Assembly (NCBI RefSeq): GCF_020405205.1
Contig: NZ_CP084469.1
Coordinates: 434,001 to 498,000, forward strand
Origin: Natrinema salinisoli
GTDB taxonomy: Archaea > Halobacteriota > Halobacteria > Halobacteriales > Natrialbaceae
DNA: 64,000 nucleotides
Direction of reading: 5' to 3'
Part shown: piece after piece, positions 8,629-16,873 of the stretch
Position numbering within the stretch: position 1 is the first letter of the stretch
Layout of the letters: the number at the start of each line of letters is the position of its first letter
Made by a program: the position numbers and the translations under genes
Notes under the pieces: generated by a model
Told to the model about the DNA's origin: nothing
What the model saw: the letters and a program-made list of their open reading frames with translations, nothing else
Database searches by the model: none

Positions 8629-8988
8629 TTACACCGGTTCGAACCGGTAGCCGTCCCACTCCTGACTGTCGGGCTCTCTGATACCCGCACCGGGTTCGCG
8701 GAGTTCGTCGACGTACACTGGTCGCACCTCGTCGCCCGTCTCGACGTCGCCGGTAGTCAACTGACCGATCGCACGGACGGACTCACCATCCACGTCGAAT
8801 TCGACGATCGCGAGGTGATTGGGCTCGCGGACGCCGGGCGGCGTCGCGGTACTGGTCGTCCACGTCACGACTTCCGCAGTGTACTCGCTGAGATCGATCG
8901 TCTCGACCGGTTCCGTCCCGCCCGGCCCTCGCGGATGACCGGGGTAACTGATCGAGCCGTCCTCGTAACGCGTCGCTTCCATCGTCAT
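8629..8988 (-). CDS. DUF35 OB-fold protein, thiolase partner, copy B
   Basis: The 119-residue protein is nearly identical to copy A over most of its length (SISYPGHPRGPGG, IDLSEYTAEVVTWTTSTATPPGVREPNHLAIVEFD, RAIGQLTTGD, VYVDELREPGAGIRE). It lacks the acidic insertion, going directly from IVEFDVDGE to SVRAIGQ, which probably represents the ancestral form. It overlaps the stop of thiolase copy B by 4 bases. The pairing within each cassette suggests that each OB protein works with its own thiolase. Confidence 0.88.
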   Translation of the reverse strand: MTMEATRYEDGSISYPGHPRGPGGTEPVETIDLSEYTAEVVTWTTSTATPPGVREPNHLAIVEFDVDGESVRAIGQLTTGDVETGDEVRPVYVDELREPGAGIREPDSQEWDGYRFEPV

Positions 8989-10142
8989 CGTGCAGCCTCC
9001 ATGATAGTAGTGATCACGCAGTTGCCAAAGCCGCCGACGTTACAGCACAGCCCCACGTCCGCGTCGACCTGTCGCGGGCCGGCCTCGCCGACGAGTTGTT
9101 CGTAAATCTCGACGCCCTGTGCCACGCCGCTCGCGCCGAGGGGGTGTCCTTTCGATTTGAGCCCGCCCGACGTATTGATCGGGAGCTCGCCGTCGCGGTC
9201 CGTGTAGCCGTCCTCGACGAGTTTCCAGGCCTCGCCCTGCTCGGCGAAGCCCAGCCCCTCCATCTGGAGGAACTCGAGGATGGTGAACATGTCGTGGAGT
9301 TCGGCCACGTCGATGTCTTCGGGCCCCCGACCGCTCATCTCGTAGGCACCGTTGCCACTCTCGACGACGCCGCCCATCACGGTCGGGTCCTCGCGCTCGT
9401 GGACGACGTGGGTGTCCGTCGCTCCGTCGATCCCCGAAATCACGACGTAGTCGGCCGTATACTCCTGTGCGACCGACTCGGGACAGAGCATGAGCGCCGC
9501 CGAGCCGTCCGTGATCGGACAGAAGTCGTACAGTCGCAGCGGATCGGCCACGATGGGCGACTCGAGGATCGTCTCGAGATCGACTTCTTTCTGAAATTGA
9601 GCGTGGGGGTTGTCCACGCCGTTTTTGTGGTTCTTGACCGCGACCTTCCCGAGGCTCTCGCGAGGCGCGTCGAAGCGCTCGAGGTAGTGGCGGGCGGTGA
9701 GGCCGGCGAACGATGGAAGCGTGACGCCGGTTTTGTACTCGACGGGGTGTGTCAGCGACGCGATGACGTCGGTGGCTTCCCCGGTCGTCCTGTGGGTCAT
9801 CTTCTCGCCGCCGACGAGCAGCGTCATGTCACTGGCTCCGCTGGCGACCGACTGCCAGGCGGCGAAGATCCCGGCACCGCCGCTGGAACTCGTCTGGTCG
9901 ACGCGCTGGGTGTACGCCGGCATCGCGTCGAGGTCGTGTGCCAGCGCGTTCGGCACGCCGGTCTGTCCTTCGAACTCGCCACTCGCCATGTTCGAGACGT
10001 ACAGGTGCTCGACGTCGTCAGCGTCGACACCCGCGTCCTCGAGACACTCGATGCCGGCCTCCGCGAGCAGGTCCTGAATCCACTCCCCCTCGCGTTGCCC
10101 GAACTGGGTCATCGAGGCTCCGATAATCGCAACACGTTCCAT
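8985..10142 (-). CDS. SCP2-type thiolase family protein, copy B
   Basis: The 385-residue protein is a close paralogue of copy A. It shares the ELHDMFTILEF, KGHPLGASG and LCCNVGGFGNC motifs and has TSSSGG at the nucleophile position (Ser85 instead of Cys). Differences are scattered (for example PNALAHDLDAMP against MNALVHDLGAMP), so this is a real, diverged duplicate and not an assembly repeat. It is cotranscribed with DUF35 copy B. The gap to copy A is about 260 bases and contains no gene. Confidence 0.9.
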   Translation of the reverse strand: MERVAIIGASMTQFGQREGEWIQDLLAEAGIECLEDAGVDADDVEHLYVSNMASGEFEGQTGVPNALAHDLDAMPAYTQRVDQTSSSGGAGIFAAWQSVASGASDMTLLVGGEKMTHRTTGEATDVIASLTHPVEYKTGVTLPSFAGLTARHYLERFDAPRESLGKVAVKNHKNGVDNPHAQFQKEVDLETILESPIVADPLRLYDFCPITDGSAALMLCPESVAQEYTADYVVISGIDGATDTHVVHEREDPTVMGGVVESGNGAYEMSGRGPEDIDVAELHDMFTILEFLQMEGLGFAEQGEAWKLVEDGYTDRDGELPINTSGGLKSKGHPLGASGVAQGVEIYEQLVGEAGPRQVDADVGLCCNVGGFGNCVITTIMEAAR

Positions 10143-10166
10143 ATCCTACTCGGACTCAGGTCAACA

Positions 10167-10175
10167 ATTTATAAG
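10167..10175 (-). promoter_or_regulatory. TATA box, thiolase cassette B
   Basis: Read on the minus strand, TTATAAATT lies about 28 bases before the ATG of thiolase copy B, fitting a near-leaderless haloarchaeal promoter. Confidence 0.6.
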
Positions 10176-10256
10176 TGAGGGTCGGGACGGCGATCGCACT
10201 TGCGGCGCGGTCCAGAATCGATGGATACTGACTACTCGACCGAACCGGCTGGTCCG

Positions 10257-11561
10257 CTACGATGCCGATTCCGCGGCCGTCGTCCGCAACTCGCTCGCGC
10301 GCGAGCGCGCCTGTGAGATGACCGCCGGTCGGGCCTCGAAGGAGACGACGACGTCCTCGTCGCCGTAGGTGACGTCGTCGACGTTCGCGTTGTCGTGGAT
10401 CCACGAGACGACGCTCATCGTGTCGTCGGTCATCGGAAGCATCAGCCGCTCTTCTTCCCAGTCGGGCAGTTCGTCGTCGATCCGCTCGAGCAGGCGGTCG
10501 ACGTTGAGTCCGTCCTTGGCGCTGACCGCGACCGGGTTCGGCGCGAGCGACGAGAGGGCCTCGCGCTTCTCCGCGAGGTCCTCGTCGCTGACCTGATCGA
10601 TCTTGTTCAGGACCGTCACGATCGGTGCCTCGTTGCGCTCGTAGAGCGTGTCGTGAGAGGTGACTAGCTTCTCGTGGATCTCGTCGACCGGCTCGCTGAC
10701 GTCGACCACGAGCAAGACCAGATCCGCCCGGTAGACCGAATCCAGCGTCGACTTGAACGACTCGACCAGCCAGTGGGGAAGGTCGCTGATGAACCCGACG
10801 GTGTCGGTCACCAGCACGTCCCGCCGATCGATCGCCGCACGCCGGGTCGTCGTCCCCAGCGTCGTGAACAGCTTGTCCTGGGACTCGGCCGTCGGGTCCA
10901 GATCGGGGTGGAGCTCCTCGTTCTCCTCGACCTCGAGGTCGGTCGCGAGCTGGCGCAACAGCGTCGACTTGCCCGCGTTGGTGTAGCCGGCCAGCGCGAC
11001 GAGATCGAACCCCGAATCGCGCCGGCGCTCCCGGCGATGTTGTTCGGTCTGCTCGATCCGCTCGAGTTCGTCGTTGATCCGGCTGATCTGGGCCTTGATG
11101 TCACGCTCGCGGCTCTCGTCGTACTCACCGAGGCCCATGAAGCCGGGGTGTTCCTCGCGTTTGGCGAGGCTCGTTTTCGCCTCCGCGCGGGGCAGTTCGT
11201 ACCGGAGTTCGGCCAACTCGACCTGGAGCTGGGCCTTCCGCGTCTGGGCGCGCTGGCCGAATATCTCGAGGATCAGCGTGAACCGGTCGATAACCTCGAC
11301 GCCCGACGGGAAGAGCTGGCCGAGGTTGTACGTCTGGTACGGACCGAGCCGGTTGTCGAAGATGACGGTCGTCGCCTCAGTCTCCTCGACGAGTTCGGCG
11401 ACCTCCTCGGCTTTCCCCTCTCCGATCTGGAGGGCCGGATCGGCACGTCTGGACTGCGTGACCTCGCCGACGACGGTGTATCCCGCTGCGCGAGCCAGAT
11501 CGCGGATCTCGCTCGTGTCGGCCGTCCCTGAATCGACGCGTTTGACGACTATCGTGTTCAT
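10257..11561 (-). CDS. hflX: GTPase HflX
   Basis: HflX is a ribosome-associated GTPase that in bacteria splits stalled or hibernating ribosomes. The N-terminal HflX domain includes GYTVVGEVTQSRRADPALQIGEGKAEEV and the FDNRLGPYQTYNLGQLF segment. A long charged coiled coil follows (about 155-210), then the G domain with P-loop GYTNAGKST, switch region with DTVGFISDLPHWLVESFKSTL, and NKID specificity motif. The C-terminal 70 residues form the small extra domain. The start at 11561 (MNTIVVKRV) was chosen over an in-frame upstream ATG, since the upstream 32 residues look non-coding. Confidence 0.95.
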   Translation of the reverse strand: MNTIVVKRVDSGTADTSEIRDLARAAGYTVVGEVTQSRRADPALQIGEGKAEEVAELVEETEATTVIFDNRLGPYQTYNLGQLFPSGVEVIDRFTLILEIFGQRAQTRKAQLQVELAELRYELPRAEAKTSLAKREEHPGFMGLGEYDESRERDIKAQISRINDELERIEQTEQHRRERRRDSGFDLVALAGYTNAGKSTLLRQLATDLEVEENEELHPDLDPTAESQDKLFTTLGTTTRRAAIDRRDVLVTDTVGFISDLPHWLVESFKSTLDSVYRADLVLLVVDVSEPVDEIHEKLVTSHDTLYERNEAPIVTVLNKIDQVSDEDLAEKREALSSLAPNPVAVSAKDGLNVDRLLERIDDELPDWEEERLMLPMTDDTMSVVSWIHDNANVDDVTYGDEDVVVSFEARPAVISQARSRASELRTTAAESAS

Positions 11562-11866
11562 GCGAGTGGCTGTGTGTATCCCGGGCGCGGACGGCCGTGG
11601 TCCGAGCGGTGTCGCTGGTCGACCGTGTGATTCCTCGCTCGCACACGCCGGTTCCACTGGTATCGCGGGCGCTGCCGCGTAGACCGGACTACGTCAACGA
11701 TGCCGGTCGCGCACCTCCGTTGGACGCACGTGATTCATACGCATCCGTACGCGGTGAACCGTCTTGAATCCCGCGCCCGCCACCGCCTTCGGATTCACTC
11801 GGGGACCGCTCCTGAGACGCATCCGACCGCAACAGTCATAAGAACTGACTCGATAGGGATCGTATA
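11562..11866. other. Divergent intergenic region hflX / FUN14
   Basis: About 305 bases lie between two divergent starts. A weak TATA-like TCATAAG (11837-11843) precedes the FUN14 gene at leaderless spacing. No small gene or strong hairpin was recognised. Confidence 0.4.
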
Positions 11867-12184
11867 ATGATAGATCTCGACCCAACGACTCTCGGTATGG
11901 AGTTCGGGGGCGGCGCGGCCATCGGCGGCCTCATCGGGTTCGCCACGAAGAAGCTCGCGAAGCTCCTCGCGGTCATCGTCGGGGTCCAGCTGATGGTCTT
12001 TCGCTACCTCGAGTCGCAGGGAATCCTCATCGTCGACTGGAACCGGCTGTCCGCGGGCCTGCTGAAAACGCAAGCGCGCGCACAGGACGCGGCGGACATC
12101 AGCTGGATTCAGTCGATGATCTCGACGCTGTCGATCGGTGCGGGCTTCACCGGCGGTTTTCTGATCGGATTCAAGCGCGGATAG
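11867..12184 (+). CDS. FUN14 family membrane protein
   Basis: This 105-residue protein has the FUN14 pattern: a Gly-rich first membrane segment (about 12-30, GGGAAIGGLIGFATKKLAK), a second (about 31-50, LLAVIVGVQLMVFRYLESQGI), a central amphipathic helix, and a last Gly-rich segment (STLSIGAGFTGGFLIGFKRG). Eukaryotic FUNDC proteins sit in the mitochondrial outer membrane; the archaeal function is unknown. The short VDWNRL motif after the second segment is typical of the family. Confidence 0.88.
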   Translation: MIDLDPTTLGMEFGGGAAIGGLIGFATKKLAKLLAVIVGVQLMVFRYLESQGILIVDWNRLSAGLLKTQARAQDAADISWIQSMISTLSIGAGFTGGFLIGFKRG

Positions 12185-12217
12185 CGACGACAGCCGGTCC
12201 AGCGGCGCGCGATTCCG

Positions 12218-12943
12218 CTATCGCGTCTTCAGATCGTCTTTGTCCTTCACGATCTCTGTCTCCGCGTTACCGCTGGTGTGTTCGTTGACCGTGTCGTAAA
12301 ACTCGTTTTGGAGCCCCGCTGGGAACGTGAGCACGCCGATCCACGAGCCGTCGTTTTGCCACTCCTCGCGCTCGAGATCGCCGAACTGTCGGATCTTCGC
12401 CTGTGCGCTGCCCGCGTGATCGGCGGGCACCTGCACGGCGACGGTGACCTCCTCGAACCGGATCGGGATCACCGGCCGCAACGCGTCCAGCGCGTCGTCG
12501 ACCTGCTCCTGAACCGGTTCCATCGGATCGACAGTGAAGCCGGCCTCCTCCAGGGCGTTCTCGATCCGCTCGGGAGGATGCGGCGCGTTGTCCATCTGCG
12601 GATTGACCGCGTTGCGCGTGATGGTATCGATCAGCTGCTTGCGCTTTTGCTCTTGCATCTCGCGGCGCTGATCGGCCGTGATCTGTATCTCCCCCTGTTT
12701 GATCACTTCGGGGATGATCTCGAGGGGTTCCGTCGTGTCGAAGACCTTCTCGAGATCGGCCTCCGCCGGCCGATCACCGCGAGAGGCGTCCTCGAAGACG
12801 TCCTCGGCGGCGATCACGTCCTCGAGGTCGCCGTCGAACTCGTCGCGTTTGATCTCCAGCGCCGCGTCCGGATCTACGAGCACTTCGAAGCGCGCCCCGT
12901 GTGACTCGAGTCGCGCCGTCACTGCCTCGTCAAGCGAAATCAT
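12218..12943 (-). CDS. SBDS family ribosome maturation protein
   Basis: SBDS/Sdo1 helps release the anti-association factor eIF6 from the large ribosomal subunit. This 241-residue copy shows the FYSH domain (MISLDEAVTARLESHGARFEVLVDPDAAL to about 90), the central helical domain (EIQITADQRREMQEQKRKQLIDTITRNAVNP), and the C-terminal ferredoxin-like domain (PIRFEEVTVAVQVPADHAGSAQAKIRQFG). The start at 12943 matches the usual beginning of the family; an in-frame upstream ATG would add 21 unrelated residues. It lies 200 bases after psmA on the same strand. In many archaea SBDS sits beside the proteasome and exosome genes; exosome genes are absent here. Confidence 0.93.
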   Translation of the reverse strand: MISLDEAVTARLESHGARFEVLVDPDAALEIKRDEFDGDLEDVIAAEDVFEDASRGDRPAEADLEKVFDTTEPLEIIPEVIKQGEIQITADQRREMQEQKRKQLIDTITRNAVNPQMDNAPHPPERIENALEEAGFTVDPMEPVQEQVDDALDALRPVIPIRFEEVTVAVQVPADHAGSAQAKIRQFGDLEREEWQNDGSWIGVLTFPAGLQNEFYDTVNEHTSGNAETEIVKDKDDLKTR

Positions 12944-13142
12944 ACGTGACGATTCCTCCGCCAATGAAAAGAGTGTTTCCCGACCCGATCCGCTGATCGG
13001 GCTCAATGTCCAGTGTGTCGTGTCGGACTGTGACCGATCGTTACCTCACCGAGCCGCCTGCCGATCGTGATATGCGGTTTGCTGTGGGATTTCGTGGCGA
13101 GCGTGGGAAAACGGCCGTCGGAGCGCGGAATCGACGCCTCGA

Positions 13143-13916
13143 TTACTCGGACGGTTCGTCGTCGGCTTCGTCCTCGTCCTCGCCCGTATCGAGGAGGTCG
13201 TTCTCCTCGAGATGAGACTGGATCCGGTCGCGGTCGAACTGTTCGAAGGATTCGGTTTCGACGTCGACGGTCGCCAGCCCCACTTCGTTGGGGAGCAGGG
13301 AACCGTCGTTGACGGACGCGAGCGCGTCGAGGGCGAGCTGGATGCCGCCGTCGAGGTCGGCCTCGTCGTCGTAGTTCTCCTCGAGGTAGGTCTGGAGTTC
13401 GCCGCGGTCGGAGCCGACGGCGAGCGCCTTCCACTCGTAGGGCGTCCCCGAGGGGTCGGTCTCGAACAGGCGCGGTTCGCCGTTGTCGATGCCGCCGACG
13501 ATCAGCGCGACGCCGAACGGTCGGGCGCCGCCGACCTGGGTGTACTGCTGGATGTGGTCGGTGACTTCCTTGGTCAGCGTCTCGACGCCGATCGGTTCGC
13601 CGTAACGTAGCTGGTTGACCTGCGTCTGGCGGCGCGCGAAGTCGATCAGCTGGCGGGCGTCAGCGACGTGGCCCGCGCTGGCGATCCCGACGTGGTCGTC
13701 GGCCTTGTGGATCTTCTCGACGCTCGAGTCCTCGAGGAGCGGTGACGGAACTCGCTTGTCGACGGCGAGGACGACGCCGTCGTTCGTTCGGACACCGATA
13801 CTCGCCGTGCCTCGTTTGACCGCCTCGCGAGCGTACTCGACCTGGTAGAGTCGGCCGTCGGGCGAGAAGATCGTGATGCCGCGGTCGTATGCCTGCTGTT
13901 GTTGTTGTCCCTGCAT
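13143..13916 (-). CDS. psmA: Proteasome subunit alpha
   Basis: The 257-residue protein carries the alpha-subunit N-terminal helix H0 (AYDRGITIFSPDGRLYQVEYAREAVKRGTASIGV) that gates the 20S core, followed by the Ntn-hydrolase fold (VVLAVDKRV, GVALIVGG, YKALAVGSDRGELQTYLEENY-like segment). Alpha rings are not catalytic. It has a Gln-rich start (MQGQQQQQAYD) and an acidic C-terminal tail. It is the last gene of the operon rnp3-methyltransferase-rnp2-psmA; only 4 bases separate it from rnp2. Confidence 0.96.
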   Translation of the reverse strand: MQGQQQQQAYDRGITIFSPDGRLYQVEYAREAVKRGTASIGVRTNDGVVLAVDKRVPSPLLEDSSVEKIHKADDHVGIASAGHVADARQLIDFARRQTQVNQLRYGEPIGVETLTKEVTDHIQQYTQVGGARPFGVALIVGGIDNGEPRLFETDPSGTPYEWKALAVGSDRGELQTYLEENYDDEADLDGGIQLALDALASVNDGSLLPNEVGLATVDVETESFEQFDRDRIQSHLEENDLLDTGEDEDEADDEPSE

Positions 13917-13920
13917 AGTA

Positions 13921-14406
13921 TCACACTAAATCGTAATCGAGGTCTGTCGCGCCCACGAACGCATCATCGAGTCGCACGTCCCCAACGCCGTCCCGCAGGA
14001 CGGCGACTCGCTCTTCGTTCCCGAACACGACGTTTCTCTCTCCCGAATCTTGCCCGTCGCGTCCTAAATAGTTTTCTTCAGCGGCCCGGATCGTGCCACT
14101 GATACCGCGGACCCGAAGGCCGACCGCAGCACCGTCGATCTCGTCGATACAGGCGAGGGCCGCGCGTGCCGGCTCGGTCTCTCCGCGGCGGGCTTTGACG
14201 AGCGCCTCCCCCCGTCCGTCGGCGAACCCGAACCGAACGACCGACAGCTCGGCGTCAGCACTGCCCGGATCGCCGAGCAAGTTCTGGCCCGCGTACCACA
14301 GCTCCCGCTGAAAGGATCGTCTTCCGATTCGCTCGTCCGGCCACGTCTCGAGTTCGACCGCGAGATAACGCCAGCGCGGACGGAGGTGCTTCGGGAGGTG
14401 TTTCAT
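13921..14406 (-). CDS. rnp2: Ribonuclease P protein component 2 (Pop5/Rpp14)
   Basis: Pop5 is a core protein of archaeal RNase P, which removes 5' leaders from pre-tRNA. The 161-residue protein starts with the typical MKHLPKHLRPRWRYLAVELE, followed by LWYAGQNLLGDPGSADAELSVVRFGF and the RAALACIDEIDGAAVGLRVRGISGTIRAAEE core. The C-terminal 40 residues are a haloarchaeal extension. Its binding partner Rpp30 (rnp3) is encoded two genes upstream. It overlaps the preceding methyltransferase gene by 4 bases. Confidence 0.95.
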   Translation of the reverse strand: MKHLPKHLRPRWRYLAVELETWPDERIGRRSFQRELWYAGQNLLGDPGSADAELSVVRFGFADGRGEALVKARRGETEPARAALACIDEIDGAAVGLRVRGISGTIRAAEENYLGRDGQDSGERNVVFGNEERVAVLRDGVGDVRLDDAFVGATDLDYDLV

Positions 14407-15035
14407 TCCTCCCCGGCCGCGTCGTCCGCGGTCGAACTTCGCTCCGCGACCAGCACGCCGACCTGGTCGTGGACGCGCTCGACCGCCGTCAGCGAGAAGC
14501 CGGCGTCGGTAAAGGCGTCCGCGAGTTCCCCGACGGTCGCCGGATCGTCGACCTCGGGCGAGTAAAACGGCTCGTCCGGGTTGGGCTCTCCGAAGAACAT
14601 CACGTCCCCGAGGACGAATTTCCGGGGCTCGAGATCGGCGATGACGGCGATCGCCTCGCGCTTTTCCTCGTCCGAGAGGTGGTGCAGGGCGAAGTTCGAG
14701 GTGACCACGTCGACCGGGCCGTCGTAGTTCGGCTCCCGGAAACTGCCGGTATCGAACGACAGGTTCTCGAGTCCCGCGTCCGCGGCTTTCCGTTCGGCTT
14801 CCTCGAGCATGCCCTCGCTGATGTCCCGGCCGACGACGCGTGTCGCGTCGGGGGCGAGCGCGAGCGCGATCGCGCCGGTTCCTGTCGCAAGGTCGAGGAC
14901 GACGTCGTCGGGTTCGGGAGCGGCGTGTTCCACGACGAGGTTCGCACAGGCGTGGTACTCGTCGGACTTCGAGTCGTCGTACTCGCCGGCCTTCTCGTCG
15001 AAGCGGGCGGCGTGTTCCTCAAGGCTCTTCTTCAT
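14403..15035 (-). CDS. Class I SAM-dependent methyltransferase
   Basis: The 210-residue protein has a Rossmann-type methyltransferase core: motif I VVLDLATGTGAIALALA, the acidic loop after strand 2 (VVGRDISEGML), and motif IV VTSNFALHHLSDEEK. It overlaps rnp3 by 17 bases and rnp2 by 4, so it is firmly part of the RNase P operon. The substrate is not known. Its position suggests an RNA or translation-linked target, but the sequence resembles generic small-molecule/UbiE-like enzymes just as well. The start at MKKSLEEH (15035) was preferred to 15062. Confidence 0.9.
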   Translation of the reverse strand: MKKSLEEHAARFDEKAGEYDDSKSDEYHACANLVVEHAAPEPDDVVLDLATGTGAIALALAPDATRVVGRDISEGMLEEAERKAADAGLENLSFDTGSFREPNYDGPVDVVTSNFALHHLSDEEKREAIAVIADLEPRKFVLGDVMFFGEPNPDEPFYSPEVDDPATVGELADAFTDAGFSLTAVERVHDQVGVLVAERSSTADDAAGEE

Positions 15036-15723
15036 ATCTCCCCCGTTCGACCCCCGGCTCAATGAACGACTCGGAGTCGACGTGTCGATTTCGCTCGGCC
15101 AGCCGTCCCCACTCTGCGAGACCCTCCTCGACGAACTCGCCGGAAAAACCGATCTGCTCGCCGAGCGCTTTCAGTTCCCGGGGAGCCCGCAACTCGAGGT
15201 GCGAGGTCGGCTCGGCGCTCACGACGTAGGGCGCGTCGTAGTGATCGACGATCTCCCGGAGCTTTCGCAGCGATTGCAGGATGCGGACGCGGCGACCGCC
15301 GCTCTCTCGCAGCACGCCCGAGAGGTCGAACTCGAGGCGAACGCCGTTCTCGACGGCGGCTTTCGCCAGGACGTGATTGACGTCCCCGTTCCCTGTCATC
15401 GGGTGGGCGAGCACGTCGACCTTCGCCTGTTCGACGGCGAAGCGATTCAGCGCCGTCGTCCCCCCGTGGATCCCGACGATCGTCTCCGACGTTCGGTAGT
15501 TCCCCACCGACCCGCTCGCCTGCTGGGGATCGTCGGCCCGGATCTCCACTCCCTCGACGACGTCGATCCCGTACTCCTCGCGGATCGCTTCGGGGTCGTA
15601 CGCTGCTCGAGCGTCGGCGTGATTGCGCACGACCACGCCCTCGTACCCGTAGTCGGCCGCCGTCTTCGCGAGCCTGGCGACCGTGCTCTGTCCGTCGGGA
15701 TGGGCGTGGACGGCCTCGTACAT
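15019..15723 (-). CDS. rnp3: Ribonuclease P protein component 3 (Rpp30)
   Basis: Rpp30 pairs with Pop5 in archaeal RNase P. The 234-residue protein is a TIM-barrel-like PHP-related fold: GYEGVVVRNH, YGIDVVEGVEIRADDP, VDVLAHPMTGNGDVNHVLAKAAVENGVRLEFDLSGVL, and YVVSAEPTSHLELRAPRELKALGEQIGF. It is the first gene of the four-gene operon ending with psmA. The last 17 bases overlap the methyltransferase start. Confidence 0.95.
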   Translation of the reverse strand: MYEAVHAHPDGQSTVARLAKTAADYGYEGVVVRNHADARAAYDPEAIREEYGIDVVEGVEIRADDPQQASGSVGNYRTSETIVGIHGGTTALNRFAVEQAKVDVLAHPMTGNGDVNHVLAKAAVENGVRLEFDLSGVLRESGGRRVRILQSLRKLREIVDHYDAPYVVSAEPTSHLELRAPRELKALGEQIGFSGEFVEEGLAEWGRLAERNRHVDSESFIEPGVERGRYEEEP

Positions 15724-16054
15724 ATTTGACCCGTCTCACGGCGTCGACTTGGGGTTTGCGCCATAGAAACCGAACAGCGAATCAATCGTAGAACGCTGTG
15801 GCCGGGACCGCGCCCGAACGAACTGTGAGGGCGCGGGACCCGGGGGAGGGCAGGCGCTTACCCGTAATCTACCGCGAGCGAACGAAGTGAGCGAGCGGCC
15901 TTTTTTGGTCAAGATTTTTTGCGCGAGTGGTGAACGAAGTGAACCCGAGCGGAAAAAGGTCGGTGCGAGTGCTTTTGATCAACCTTTTACCGAGGGACAT
16001 CGCGAGCGAAGCGCTGAGCGCTTCGCTCGCGATAGACTGCAGAGTAAAAGGTTG
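15724..16054. other. Gene-free region with GAGCGA-type repeats and hairpins
   Basis: This 330-base stretch between the rnp3 start and the tbsP stop has no gene. It holds CCGCGCCC (15808-15815) inverted against GGGCGCGG (15829-15836), a run of degenerate repeats around 15873-15951 (GCGAGCGAACGAAGTGAGCG, then GTGAACGAAGTGAACCCGAGC), two T6 tracts (15901-15906, 15915-15920), and the composite palindrome described separately. Confidence 0.7.
15980..16054 (-). terminator. Composite palindrome, probable tbsP terminator
   Basis: A perfect 16-base inverted repeat (TCGCGAGCGAAGCGCT at 16000-16015 and its complement at 16017-16032, with a 1-base spacer) sits inside an outer 11-base inverted repeat (CAACCTTTTAC at 15980-15990 and GTAAAAGGTTG at 16044-16054). 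The outer right arm ends immediately before the tbsP stop. On the minus strand a T5 tract follows at 15957-15953. The structure is explained best as a transcript end or an inserted palindromic element. Confidence 0.6.
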
Positions 16055-16873
16055 TTAGTTGAGAATCGACTGTGCAACCGTCGCGAGCTGGCCGTTGTCG
16101 GCCTCGCTGAGGCGGTCGTCGCCGATTTTCAGGCGGAGCCGCGGACGACCGACGTCGATGGGAACCTTCTCGGTGTCGATCAGGCCCATGTCCTCGAGCT
16201 TGGTCTTCGTGCGGGAGAACGTCGCCTTGGAGGCGATCCCGACGTCCTCGCCCCATTTGCTGATGTCGTAGAGCAGGGCCTCGTTCTTGGCTGCCACGAG
16301 CAGCGAGATGGTCACTTCGTCGAGGCCGTCGCCGTCGCCGCGAGCGGTCTCGAGCGAGTTGAGGATGGCGGTGAAGTCTTCCTCGGCGGCGGGACTGATC
16401 TCGTCGGAGAGGGTTTCGCGGACGTTCGTGATCGGCGGCGTCCGGAGGTTGAAGTCGGCGGCGTCCTCCCAGCGACCGGCGTACGTGTCGTAGGTGTCCT
16501 CGACGAAGCTGTCGTCGTCGGTAATGAGTCCGCCGACGCGGTCGCCAGCGTGGACGAGTGCGATGACGCGGTCCTCGCTGACGAGCAGCGAGTTCTCGGG
16601 TGCCTCGTCGAGGGTTCGCAGCGAAAGCGCACCCTCGCTGATGAGGTCGGCGGCGTTCGAGGCGACGATGAAATCGTCCATGACGTCTTTCAGCGTCCGC
16701 TCGTCGGCGAGCATGTGTACCGACGGCAGGTCCCCGTCGAACGCGGTCGCGACGGAAACGAACTCTTCGATGGCGTCCCGCGACGGGTTAACCATGTACA
16801 CGTCACCGCTCGCATCCTCGAGGACGGACTCGAGGATATCGTCAATCTGGTGGTTTAGTAAATTCGAGGTCAT
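16055..16873 (-). CDS. tbsP: Transcriptional regulator TbsP
   Basis: The 272-residue protein matches the haloarchaeal TbsP/DUF5821 family from its first residues (MTSNLLNHQIDDILESVLEDASGDVYMVNPS). The N-terminal 150 residues look like a sensor or phospholipase-D-like regulatory domain (PSVHMLADERTLKDVMDDFIVASNAADLI). Residues about 195-250 form a winged helix (VTISLLVAAKNEALLYDISKWGEDVGIASKATFSRTKTKLEDMGLI). TbsP works with TrmB in haloarchaea on glyceraldehyde-3-phosphate dehydrogenase (gapII) control. The family assignment is from memory of the sequence pattern. A TATA-like box lies at about 16904-16914 (minus strand). Confidence 0.78.
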   Translation of the reverse strand: MTSNLLNHQIDDILESVLEDASGDVYMVNPSRDAIEEFVSVATAFDGDLPSVHMLADERTLKDVMDDFIVASNAADLISEGALSLRTLDEAPENSLLVSEDRVIALVHAGDRVGGLITDDDSFVEDTYDTYAGRWEDAADFNLRTPPITNVRETLSDEISPAAEEDFTAILNSLETARGDGDGLDEVTISLLVAAKNEALLYDISKWGEDVGIASKATFSRTKTKLEDMGLIDTEKVPIDVGRPRLRLKIGDDRLSEADNGQLATVAQSILN

